Of a stretch of 64,000 nucleotides of DNA, positions 48,565 through 57,000 are shown piece after piece (the first letter of the stretch is position 1; every line of letters begins with the position of its first letter). Under the pieces are notes generated by a model, which made no database searches, was not told the origin of the DNA, and saw only the letters and a program-made list of their open reading frames with translations. Source of the DNA: Bacteroides helcogenes P 36-108 (GTDB lineage Bacteria > Bacteroidota > Bacteroidia > Bacteroidales > Bacteroidaceae); the NCBI RefSeq assembly GCF_000186225.1, contig NC_014933.1, positions 124,001 through 188,000 on the forward strand, read 5' to 3'. Position numbers and translations under genes: made by a program.

Positions 48565-48601
48565 GGGAGCAGAACGTTTTCTTATTCCGTTTTCTGCCCC
48601 C
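48565..48601 (-). terminator. Attenuator-like hairpin between pilin and anchor genes
   Basis: A stem of about eleven base pairs (48565-48576 with 48588-48601) contains one mismatch and a 2-nt bulge. It lies 19 bp after the pilin stop codon. There is no U-run after it. A hairpin here could end or stabilise much of the pilin message while letting some transcription reach the anchor gene, as reported for fimA in Porphyromonas gingivalis. This is inference from position. Confidence 0.45.
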
Positions 48602-48619
48602 AAACTACAGCCGGGAAAA

Positions 48620-49852
48620 TTACATAATAATAGAAGATTCTACGATATTGCCGTTCCACGGAGTCGGTTCACTGACTGTAATAGTCATGTCACCATATGT
48701 CGTAGGAGTAACGGGAACAACAGTCGTACCACCTGTACGTAAAGTAAGGTTTGCTTCACGAATGGTATTCGGTACAAAATTTTCTTTCACTACACCCTGC
48801 CAATATACTGTAGTATTGGTAGACAACTGGGTTCCGTCAGCCAGGACATGTCCCGGTTTACCTGTTGCAGAAATAACAATGAAATATTGGCGCGCAGCAT
48901 CGGCATTAGCAGTAGTTAAACCATTATTAACACGCCCACCATTATTAGGAAATACCACAATGTCTCTCCACATTGTATAATTACCACCTAAAACAGTACC
49001 GGTATAACCACTTGTCGGATTAGTTGTCTTAAATACATCTGAGCCAGAAACGGGTAAAACGTAATGTTCATTTGAAGTAGCAGCCACACCACCGTCATTG
49101 CCTGCCAGAACACCCATTTTTTCAGGTAAACGATAAATCATGATAGAAGCATTCTGGGTATAATCCACTGACGCGTCATTATCTACACCATTCTGCCCCT
49201 CTTTCACATTCAGACGAACCCTCATCAAAGACACCTCACGCGTCAAAGAAACCGTAGGATTAGCAGTGGTTCCAGTAGCCACAACTACATTTTCAGACCC
49301 CATAAAGATTTCAGAAGGTTCCAAATAAGCCGTATTACCAGCAGTGGTTTGTTCCGTGTTACAGAAAGCAGGGAATGTACCTGTTTTGTGAGTCATTACC
49401 AGACTTGTCGCATTTTTCTGACGCACGTTCCACATATCCCATTCCATTGCCGTAGCGCCGCCATCCAAAGAGGTCACGATATTATCGCTTGAACTTTTTG
49501 CATTTGCAATAGCAACCAATTTATATGTACCAACCGGTATATCCGTATATGTAAAGGTATTGCTACCACTCGCCGGAGTTGCTATTGCAGAAAAGCGGAT
49601 ATTATTGGTCGTTGCATCATAAAGTAAAAATTGTACTTGTTTGATATTAGACCATGAGGTTGCAGGCACAGCAGTAGATTGAGCTCTCGTCTGTACCCCT
49701 TTATTATCAACACCCGCAAAATTCAACTGTACAACAAGCTTAGATTTTGCATCTCCATTCCCATTCTCATTTGAGGGATCATTTTTTTCTGAACATGCGC
49801 CCAACGCCATTACAGCGAATAATGAGCATACTAAAATAATTTTTCTTTTCAT
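48620..49852 (-). CDS. Major fimbrial subunit (FimA/Mfa1-like lipoprotein)
   Basis: This is a 410-residue type V pilin precursor. The lipobox is LGAC (C20), for export and lipidation before assembly. R56 in GVQTRAQST is the likely site of trypsin-like cleavage that frees the acceptor groove. The N-domain follows (WSNIKQVQFLLYDATTNNIR, GTYKLVAIANAKS) and the C-domain includes REVSLMRVRLNVKEG and WRDIVVFPNNGG. The C-terminus (YGDMTITVSEPTPW) gives the donor strand. It is the first gene of the operon and so the likely shaft protein. An 80-nt leader separates its ATG from the invertible promoter segment. No consensus promoter faces it in the present orientation. Confidence 0.85.
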   Translation of the reverse strand: MKRKIILVCSLFAVMALGACSEKNDPSNENGNGDAKSKLVVQLNFAGVDNKGVQTRAQSTAVPATSWSNIKQVQFLLYDATTNNIRFSAIATPASGSNTFTYTDIPVGTYKLVAIANAKSSSDNIVTSLDGGATAMEWDMWNVRQKNATSLVMTHKTGTFPAFCNTEQTTAGNTAYLEPSEIFMGSENVVVATGTTANPTVSLTREVSLMRVRLNVKEGQNGVDNDASVDYTQNASIMIYRLPEKMGVLAGNDGGVAATSNEHYVLPVSGSDVFKTTNPTSGYTGTVLGGNYTMWRDIVVFPNNGGRVNNGLTTANADAARQYFIVISATGKPGHVLADGTQLSTNTTVYWQGVVKENFVPNTIREANLTLRTGGTTVVPVTPTTYGDMTITVSEPTPWNGNIVESSIIM

Positions 49853-49932
49853 AATAAAAAAAATTAAAAATTCACATTAATAATTGGTATAAACAAAATG
49901 TTACGCTAAAACTTCATCAATTTAGAAGCTTC

Positions 49933-49969
49933 GTGCATTCCCGTTACTTTGCAAGTAACGGGAATGCAC
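49933..49969. repeat. 17-bp perfect hairpin at the operon-proximal inversion site
   Basis: Arms 49933-49949 and 49953-49969 are perfectly complementary around a 3-nt loop (TGC). The inner part is the recombination site; the outer 10 bp pair fixed DNA (GTGCATTCCC) with DNA inside the invertible segment (GGGAATGCAC). The long stem therefore exists only in the orientation seen here. A HindIII-like palindrome (GAAGCTTC, 49925-49932) follows directly on the pilin side. Confidence 0.8.
49939..49959 (+). repeat. Left inverted repeat of the phase switch
   Basis: This is a 21-bp repeat with core GTTACTTTGCAAGTAAC (49943-49959). It is the exact reverse complement of 50213-50233. The core is itself a near-palindrome (GTTACTT, 3 nt, AAGTAAC), as expected for the two binding arms of a tyrosine recombinase site. 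Confidence 0.88.
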
Positions 49970-50212
49970 AGAAAGAAGGAGAAAGAGGAGTCTTTAAAAG
50001 AAGTTTATTATAGAATGAATCTCTAATCTGAATTGAGACAATAAAGCATGTATCCACCTTTGAACCTATAAAGATGGACTGTTCGATTATTATTTATAGC
50101 TGAAAGGAGCTATCTTAAATTGTTCGTGATTTTAATATTTATTGAAAAAAAATAGGTATATTATTTGTCTTTCAAAATATAATATTTAACTTTGCCGCAC
50201 AATTACAGTTCT
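49960..50212. promoter_or_regulatory. 253-bp invertible promoter segment (OFF orientation)
   Basis: This segment lies between the two perfect inverted repeats and has no coding capacity. It holds one full consensus promoter, at 50164-50194, reading rightward, away from the pilus operon. Searching for the reverse motif CAAAnnTA over 49853-50285 finds no leftward promoter. Inversion maps base x to 100172 minus x, which would place the -7 element at 49978-49985 on the minus strand, with a start close to 49970 and about 118 nt upstream of the pilin ATG. The tyrosine recombinase gene next to it is the likely invertase. Confidence 0.85.
50164..50194 (+). promoter_or_regulatory. Consensus promoter inside the invertible segment
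   Basis: TTTG (50164-50167) is followed by 19 bp and TAACTTTG (50187-50194), an exact match to the Bacteroides vegetative promoter. In this orientation it would transcribe through the right repeat into the 3' end of the recombinase gene in antisense. After inversion it would drive the pilus operon. Confidence 0.82.
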
Positions 50213-50233
50213 GTTACTTGCAAAGTAACGGGA
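50213..50233 (-). repeat. Right inverted repeat of the phase switch
   Basis: This is the reverse complement of 49939-49959 at all 21 positions, with core GTTACTTGCAAAGTAAC (50213-50229). It lies 52 bp from the recombinase stop codon. Confidence 0.88.
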
Positions 50234-50285
50234 TTATACCGTTCTTATTATCAATCTATTAAATCAGCAATTGTCTATTTTCCTC

Positions 50286-51203
50286 CTATAAATTTCTCGA
50301 TAAAATATATGTAATGAGAGATTTGTTCATTCGATTAATTTCAGCTTCTTTAAAAGGTTGAAAATATGTTTCCGTAACCTTTACAGAAGAATGCCCCATT
50401 GCATCACATATCAGATTGGAATTATAATTTTGTCTTAGCGCTGTGGTTGCCCATGTATGGCGGGCAGTGTAAGTACTTAATCGTTCTTTTATTTGCAAGG
50501 AACGGGCTACTTGCAATAAGCGATGGTTTTCCAAACGTAACATCCGAGAATATTGCCGATATTCATCTTTCCCAGGATTTAGGATAATAGGGAAAAGATA
50601 AGGAGTATCGGGAAAAACATTCTTATATTTTCCGATTATTTCCATTGCTTCCGGGCAAACAACAATAGACATCCTGCGCCCCGTCTTATGTCTATGATAG
50701 GTTATGACATTTCCTTGCAAGTCACACTTGCGTAAAAAAGCAAGATCGACAAATGGCATTCCACGAAGCAAAAACAATAAAACAAAGATGTCACGGCTAA
50801 AAGAAAGTCTTTCGGGCAACTTTTTTTTAGCCGTCATTAGCTGACATATTACTTCTGGTGAAACAGCTCTTTTTACCGGACAATTAACTCCTGTATGTAC
50901 TTTACTGAAAAGGCGTGGAACATAAATGGCCATACCACATTCTAAAGCCTGGTTATAAACAGATCTCAGCATACGCATATATGTGGAAATTGTATTCCAA
51001 CTTAGCTGATCTGCCAACAATCTTTGCTCAAACCGTGCCAACCATTCCGGAGTTAACTGTTTAAAACTTATTTCACGCCCATTCACAAACTTTCTCAGCC
51101 TATTCAAAGTACTTCTATATACATGAGCCGTACCATCACGCTGTCCTTCCTTTAATTTGACAATTAGCTTCTCCATAAATTGTGTTAAAAGTTCTTCTTT
51201 CAT
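50286..51203 (-). CDS. Tyrosine site-specific recombinase (probable promoter invertase)
   Basis: This is a 305-residue tyrosine recombinase. The N-terminal SAM-like core-binding domain covers about 1-100 (TAHVYRSTLNRLRKFVNGRE). The catalytic set is R147 in LLRGMPFVDLA, Lys in RHKTGRRMSIV, R248-H249 in YTARHTWATTAL, H271 in MGHSSVKVTETYF and nucleophile Y280. The usual first His of the HxxR box is Tyr here, as in many Bacteroides integrases. Its small size and lack of an arm-binding domain fit the Bacteroides Tsr group that inverts local promoters. It ends 52 bp from the right repeat of the switch. No phage or transposon genes accompany it, so a host regulatory role is more likely than mobility. 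Confidence 0.92.
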   Translation of the reverse strand: MKEELLTQFMEKLIVKLKEGQRDGTAHVYRSTLNRLRKFVNGREISFKQLTPEWLARFEQRLLADQLSWNTISTYMRMLRSVYNQALECGMAIYVPRLFSKVHTGVNCPVKRAVSPEVICQLMTAKKKLPERLSFSRDIFVLLFLLRGMPFVDLAFLRKCDLQGNVITYHRHKTGRRMSIVVCPEAMEIIGKYKNVFPDTPYLFPIILNPGKDEYRQYSRMLRLENHRLLQVARSLQIKERLSTYTARHTWATTALRQNYNSNLICDAMGHSSVKVTETYFQPFKEAEINRMNKSLITYILSRNL

Positions 51204-51411
51204 TTTTAAGTCTGCTTTAGTTACACATTAAGTTATTATACTTTTTATACTCGTACATATACTATAATTTCCACAAGCAGTCAAAGCATAGTGCCATAAC
51301 AAACCATTCGCATCATTATCTTTTATATTTTAGATAACTTTGCTGCCATTAGAAACTTTTACCTAAATAAAGGATTACTAATGTCTTATTAATGTATAAA
51401 TACCGTGATTA

Positions 51412-51849
51412 TCAGCCTTCTTGTGCGTGTTTTCCAGAAAGGGCCGCTTTTCCTTCCACAGGCATACTTTTTTCCGTAGTATTGCATGTTCCGTTAAATC
51501 GGGCTTTTGATTCAATTTCAAGTTTACATGTATAAACATCTCCATTCATTATACACCCCGACTTCATTATCAGTTCCTCCGTCACATGGATATCTCCCTG
51601 CAACATACCATGCAACACCGCTGCATCACATGTTATATCACCTTTGATTTTTCCCTGTGGGCCGATCACAACTTTCCCCTTGCAGGAAATGTTTCCATCA
51701 ACCGTCCCATCCAAACGTAGATTCCCTTCAACAGTAACTGTACCTGTCACTATTGTCCCTTGTGCTATTGTTGTCAATCCGTCAGCACTGACTTTTACTG
51801 CTTTTGCAGAATAATCTTCATTCTTTTTCTTTCCTAACATAATAAACAT
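51412..51849 (-). CDS. Bactofilin (polymer-forming cytoskeletal protein)
   Basis: This is a 145-residue bactofilin. The family forms non-polar filaments from right-handed beta-helix subunits at the inner membrane and scaffolds cell-wall or polar proteins. The core (about 25-125) shows the repeated short strands with Gly turns (GNLRLDGTVDGNISCKGKVV, IGPQGKIKGDITCDAAVLHG, LQGDIHVTEELIMKSGCIMN). The N-terminus is basic (GKKKNEDYS) and the C-terminal tail is flexible. A second ATG at 51840 is equally possible. It lies 208 bp from the recombinase start and is probably transcribed alone. No link to the pilus is shown. Confidence 0.9.
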   Translation of the reverse strand: MFIMLGKKKNEDYSAKAVKVSADGLTTIAQGTIVTGTVTVEGNLRLDGTVDGNISCKGKVVIGPQGKIKGDITCDAAVLHGMLQGDIHVTEELIMKSGCIMNGDVYTCKLEIESKARFNGTCNTTEKSMPVEGKAALSGKHAQEG

Positions 51850-51908
51850 GATTTATGTAAATAAAAAAAGGACGAACATTCTGCTGATACCAAATATTAA
51901 ATTAAAGG

Positions 51909-51916
51909 CAAATATA
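51909..51916 (-). promoter_or_regulatory. Possible -7 element of the bactofilin gene
   Basis: On the minus strand this reads TATATTTG, an exact TAnnTTTG match about 60 bp before the start codon. No -33 element is seen at the right spacing. The rest of the 519-bp gap to the GH109 gene is AT-rich and shows only the GH109 terminator. Confidence 0.4.
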
Positions 51917-52300
51917 AGTTAATTTAAATACAAGAAAAAGGAAAGGATGAAAAAAATCCCGCAAAGTATATAAAGTTTAAATTAGCCAAATAAACACCAT
52001 GCATAGTCAAACAGATAAAATCTTTGAAACTGCTTCTTATTCAAACTGATTAGCTTTCGTTTTTATTTTTTTACAATAATGCGTAATGCTGAAAAAGATT
52101 CGTCCCAACATGGTAATCCAACAGACATCGCACTATAAAAAAACAAATTTCACAATCTACAAAACTATGGGGGAAACAAGCGTACATCAATGGCACGTCA
52201 GATTCACTTCCATCATCCACAAGTTCAAGACTTCCGTATTAATCGATTTCCAGACTATCCGGTACGGATATGCCCCATATAACAAACAAAACATAATTCC

Positions 52301-52344
52301 AATAAAAAAAGCTCAAGAGCTGATTTTACTACTCTTGAGCTTTT
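52301..52344 (-). terminator. Rho-independent terminator of the GH109 gene
   Basis: A perfect 13-bp stem (52307-52319 with 52332-52344, arm AAAAGCTCAAGAG) has a 12-nt loop. On the minus strand it is followed by TTTTTTTATT. It lies 25 bp after the GH109 stop codon and marks the end of locus C. Confidence 0.88.
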
Positions 52345-52368
52345 CCATTCATAAAGGAAGAAAGGTTA

Positions 52369-53934
52369 TTATTTTTTCTTCTTCTTACTGTCTTTCTTTG
52401 CTTGAGCAGCCCACTCTTTCGCTCCTTTTTCTTTCAATTGAATTGTAAAGGCCTTGGCCTTTTCCAATGAAGCAGCCTCATCTTCAGGACTTGCGTAAGC
52501 ATGCTTATAACCTTTTACTATGTTCCATTCTCCACGAGTAAAATCCGGGAATTCCACGGCAGCACAACCGTTATCCATAGAAAGCTCACCCAACTCTGCC
52601 AAACAACACCATTCAGCCAAGTCATAAACATCCATATCAAGAGGAAGACCATTTTGCAGACAATATACTAAACGACTGTCCATAATAAAATCCATACCGC
52701 CATGGCCGCCAACTTCCTTAGCCATCTCACCGTATTTCTTCAATATAGGATGCTGGTATTTTGCCACAAGAGCACTCATCTCTGTTTCAGGCAGGAAGCC
52801 GTGAGAATTCAAATCATCAACCTTAGGCTGTACACCGGAAGCTGTCAACTGTGCAGCATCGAGAGCATAACCTTCTACCGGATATTTATTGGCGAATCCT
52901 TTAGTACCTGTAAGCTGATACAGTCGATTGTAAGGTTGCGGTGTCATCACATTGTGCTGAATTTCAATAACCTTTCCATTGGCCGTACGAAGCAAAGTAG
53001 TGGTGTGGTCACCATTACGGAAATCACCGCATGTTCCAGCCCTCTTCTCCACCAAAGCCTTACCATTGACAGATTTCGTATCCATGGCCACCAAGGTCGT
53101 CATGCGATCACCACGGTGAATATCAAGCGCCTGTGCCACAGGTCCCAGACCATGAGTTGCATATACATCACCACGATGCTTCATGTTATATTCCAAACGC
53201 CATCCCAATTTATCGTCAGAATCCTTCTTCCAATAATAATCCCAAAACTGGTCGAGATTATGTATGTAAGCACCTTGCGCACGAATAACCTCACCAAATA
53301 CACCCTGTTGCGCCATGTTCAAAGTATTCATTTCAAACCAGTCATAGCAACAGTTTTCCAAAATCATGCAATGCTTACGAGTAGTCTCGCTAAGATTAAT
53401 TAAGGCCCAGCATTCTTCCAAGTTCATGGCAGACGGTACTTCAATAGCTACATTCTTGCCATGCTCCATAGCGCACTTAGCTACGGGAAAATGATGTAAC
53501 CAGTCGGCAGCAATATAAACCAAATCAATATCCTCACGTTTACAAAGCTCCTCATAACCGATAGCCCCCGAATAAACAGCAGCCTTCGGCATAGAAGCCT
53601 TTTTCAGAATCTCCTGACATCTCTCAGCACGTTCAGGCACATAGTCACAAAGCGCCACAACCTGAGTTCCCGGAATGTAAGTAAAGCGTTCCACTGCACC
53701 GGGACCACGCATACCCAAACCTACAAATCCTACACGAACTACATCCATTTTTGGGACAGTCAATCCCAACACACTTTTCTGTCCGGCTGGACGCTGAGGT
53801 GTCTCCACGACAATAGTCCCCTTCTTCCAATTCCAAGGAGTTCCTTCCTGCGAAGTTTGAGCAATGGCAGTCTGAGCGAAACATACACCCAATGCGAAAC
53901 ATACGCCCAACGCAAAAGTTCCAATTTTTCTCAT
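52369..53934 (-). CDS. GH109-type NAD-dependent glycosidase (putative alpha-N-acetylgalactosaminidase)
   Basis: This is a 521-residue Gfo/Idh/MocA-type protein of the glycosidase family GH109, whose founding member removes alpha-linked GalNAc using a bound NAD and transient oxidation. The Rossmann motif VGFVGLGMRGPGAVERF starts near residue 67 and is followed by ALCDYVPERA. EVPSAMNLEECW and the C-domain YATHGLGPVAQALDIHRGDR match GH109. A signal peptide (to AIAQ) exports it; it contains a tandem LGVCFA LGVCFA duplication from two 18-nt direct repeats (53876-53911). The C-terminus is a lysine-rich tail. It is the last gene of locus C but has its own consensus promoter. Other activities are known for oxidoreductase-like paralogues, so the substrate is inferred. 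Confidence 0.82.
   Translation of the reverse strand: MRKIGTFALGVCFALGVCFAQTAIAQTSQEGTPWNWKKGTIVVETPQRPAGQKSVLGLTVPKMDVVRVGFVGLGMRGPGAVERFTYIPGTQVVALCDYVPERAERCQEILKKASMPKAAVYSGAIGYEELCKREDIDLVYIAADWLHHFPVAKCAMEHGKNVAIEVPSAMNLEECWALINLSETTRKHCMILENCCYDWFEMNTLNMAQQGVFGEVIRAQGAYIHNLDQFWDYYWKKDSDDKLGWRLEYNMKHRGDVYATHGLGPVAQALDIHRGDRMTTLVAMDTKSVNGKALVEKRAGTCGDFRNGDHTTTLLRTANGKVIEIQHNVMTPQPYNRLYQLTGTKGFANKYPVEGYALDAAQLTASGVQPKVDDLNSHGFLPETEMSALVAKYQHPILKKYGEMAKEVGGHGGMDFIMDSRLVYCLQNGLPLDMDVYDLAEWCCLAELGELSMDNGCAAVEFPDFTRGEWNIVKGYKHAYASPEDEAASLEKAKAFTIQLKEKGAKEWAAQAKKDSKKKKK
53876..53911 (-). repeat. Tandem 18-bp duplication in the GH109 signal peptide
   Basis: Two adjacent 18-bp units (53876-53893 and 53894-53911) differ at two positions and encode LGVCFA twice. 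This lengthens the hydrophobic core of the signal peptide without breaking the frame. Confidence 0.75.
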
Positions 53935-53982
53935 GATTTAAAAAGTTTAAAGTTAGTAATCTAATGAATCTAATTAATGTCG

Positions 53983-54014
53983 CAAAGTTATGGATTCTTT
54001 GTCAACCTAACAAA
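53983..54014 (-). promoter_or_regulatory. Consensus promoter of the GH109 gene
   Basis: On the minus strand TTTG (54011-54014) is followed after 20 bp by TAACTTTG (53983-53990), a full Bacteroides consensus. The predicted start is about 40 bp before the ATG. GH109 could thus be expressed independently of the susCD-GH31 transcript. Confidence 0.7.
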
Positions 54015-54028
54015 TCCATACTCATTTT

Positions 54029-57000
54029 TTAAAAGTGACGGACACTCAGATTCTTATCTACCAAAAATCCATCTATCACTTTCAAGTCGAATTTCACATT
54101 TCTCCGAGCCTTCAGTTTGATGACAAACAAATCACAGTTACCTTCCAATGCCTCATGTTCTCCAATATTCACAAATGTAGGATACAAAGATTTGATTCCA
54201 TTAGTATGAAGTCTGTCATAGGTAAGGTTCTCCATCTGTTTCATGCCCAATGATTGTACACCGATAAACTCATAATCAACCGGATTGTAAGGCAAAGCAA
54301 AACTGATGGCATTGACAAAACGCAGACCTGAGCCTTTCACCAGCACCTCAACCGTTTCATCCTTGATATATGAACGTTTCGCCGTACTGATACTGATATC
54401 TCCATCTACGGTCTCACCCCTTACACCGTCAGCTCCCCCTTCAAGTTGTGTAGCTACAACAGATATATCATAAGCATCTATCAGGCCATTACGATTCAAG
54501 TCACCGTTGCTGATGTATCCTTCAAAGTCAGCATCACCCTGTCTAAGACCAGTATAGTTGACATAAGAGGTCAGGTCATTTTCATCCACAAACTTATCAT
54601 TGTTGATATCTCCCGGCAGATAGCTTTCCGTTCCGGGCACTTTAAACACATAAATTTCCTGTCCAGAACCATAATCACCTACTGCGTCCACAACGTTTAT
54701 TTTAATAAACCGTGCCGTCGGAGATTGTGCAAAAGCAAAGACCTTTACTTCATTGTTACGCTTCCATTCAAAAGCTCCCGCTTCAGTCCAGTTCTCCTTA
54801 TCCATGCTATAAAATACAGTTCCCCTTAAAATGGTTCCGTTTCCGGCATTCTCACGAGGAAGATAATGAAATTTATCAATCTTGTTGATGGACTTCAAAT
54901 CCATTATCAACTCAAAGGGAACAGACTTTTTATTATATTCCGTATGCCAAAGTTCACCTTCTTCAAAGTCGAACAAACGACGAAGTGAACGCCCCTGATT
55001 CGTTGCCGTTGTTTCACCGGTAATTCCACGGATAGCAAACTCCAACGGATCCTTCTTGGTAGTTGCACTGAAAGCCGACCATTCAGACCAGCCCTCTTTG
55101 TTCACCGCACGTATCTTGAAGTCATAAGTAGTTTCTACATTCAAGTCCTCAAACAACAGTTCTGTATCTTTGATGGTGCTATAGTTCATCCCATTGAATT
55201 CTATCTCATAATAGTCAGCATTATTCACCTTGTTCCAAGTTGGCTTCAGAGTATAGGCAGTCGCATTTTCCTCTGTAACTTGCGCTTTCGGAGCAAAAAG
55301 TGAACCTGACATTACTTTACTATTATCCGTCGGAGCAAAAATAAAACCGTCAATCTTCAGCACAGTTCGGTTTGCCGTAATATCGGTGACCGCCAATTTG
55401 ACAAAAAGTTGAGGATTCTTTGTAATAACCTCTTTTTCAAATTCACTTCCTTTAGTAGCAAACTTATTCAGGTCAGGTGTAGCATTATAGAAATACACAT
55501 TCTCTTTTTGAAGGAACTCATCCATACTTCCGACTTCTGTAAGTTTCATCTTATTTCTTCCAAGGATTGCCGAAACTTTTTCAGGTCTCCCGGTAACATT
55601 TATTCTGAATTCAGTAGCCTTCTCTTTTACAAAACCACTAAAGTTACCTTTGACAGGATGAATAGTAACAGTAACATCTCCTTTTACACCGACAGTTGAT
55701 TCTATCAGAGTAGTCACAGCCTCGCCTGAACGATACGCTTCGGTCGTGCCGTCATCGTCATATTCAGTAAATGAACTCTGCCCATAGGGATAAAGTTCGT
55801 ATATACGAAGCCCCTTATCTGCTTCTTGAACATTGTTATTGGGAGATATCATAGGAATGATGGCTCCGTTCTTCACAAATACAGGTAATTTCCAAAGCGG
55901 TGCAGCATAATTGTTGATAACGCGTCCACCTTGATAAATTTCCCCGGAGAAATAATCCACCCATTCACCCTCAGGCAAGTAAATACCATTGCGGATATCA
56001 TTACCTTGCCCATCAGGCTTAGTTTCCTGATAGACAGGAGCTATCAAAAAATAAGGTCCATAAAGGAATTGGTATTGTGTGGCTTTACCTAACGTATAAG
56101 GATTGGGATATTCAAGGAACATAGCACGTATCATGGGCAGCCCGTTTATGGACTCTTTGGCAATACTATAAGCATACGGCATAATCTCTGACTTCAGTTT
56201 CAGATACCATCGATTGATGGAAGTGGCAGGTTCGCCCAAAGCATGAGGATATTTTTCGTTGGCTCCCCAACCATCCATATTCAACTGCATGGGTGTAAAA
56301 GTTTTCCATTGAAAATCACGGATATTCACAGCCAGATTCTTTCCACCGAAGATGCCATCCATATCAGAACAAATATTAGGATTGCCCGAAAGTCCGGAGC
56401 CGATATAAGTAGGGATATGGAAACGGATATACTCCCAGGTTCCACCGGTTTGATCACCTGACCAGATACCCGCATAACGCTGTGTACCCGCCCACCCGTC
56501 AAGAGAGATGATGAAGGGACGGGCATTGTTACCATAGTAAGTCATGATTTGTGCCACGTCCGTGATGCCGTTCAGTCCGAAAGAATATCCGGCTCCCACC
56601 CAGGCAACGTCGGTCTTCAACACGCGCACTCCAGCGTCGCGCACTTCCTTCACGATATCACGTTGAAGTAAAGCACTGATACCAGCTTTCGGATGAAGAT
56701 CAGACTGTGTCCACAAACCTATTTCCACACCGTTTCTGTGTGCATAGGTGGTCAGATTCTTCAGATTCTGAATATTGCCATCCAGAGCTTCCGCCTGCCC
56801 GTAGCCAGCTCCATAGCCATCATTCGGCAGTAACCATCCCAAAGGCATATCGTGATTTTTATAGCGGTCTATCACGGCGCGTGCAGAAAATTGATAGTTA
56901 TTATTTTCTCCGTTCAGCGACTCTTTGATGCCACCGTTGTCTTTCTGGCTTTCTTTATAACGCTTCCCATCTTCAAAAGAAATGCCGTTCGCATCTTCTT

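Noticed and set aside
49852..50285. Fixed promoter for the pilus operon outside the invertible segment
   Set aside because: A scan for CAAAnnTA on the plus strand over this gap found no match, though a non-consensus promoter cannot be excluded.
50286..51203. Integrase of a mobile element or prophage
   Set aside because: No tRNA, attachment-site pair, transfer or phage genes nearby; inverted repeats and promoter beside it point to a local invertase.
51335..51342. Exact TAACTTTG promoter element on the plus strand
   Set aside because: No -33 element at the right spacing and no plus-strand gene follows; one 8-bp match is not enough.
52086..52448. A 120-codon open frame on the plus strand
   Set aside because: It overlaps the 3' end of GH109 and its terminator, has no family resemblance, and is AT-rich with unlikely codon use.
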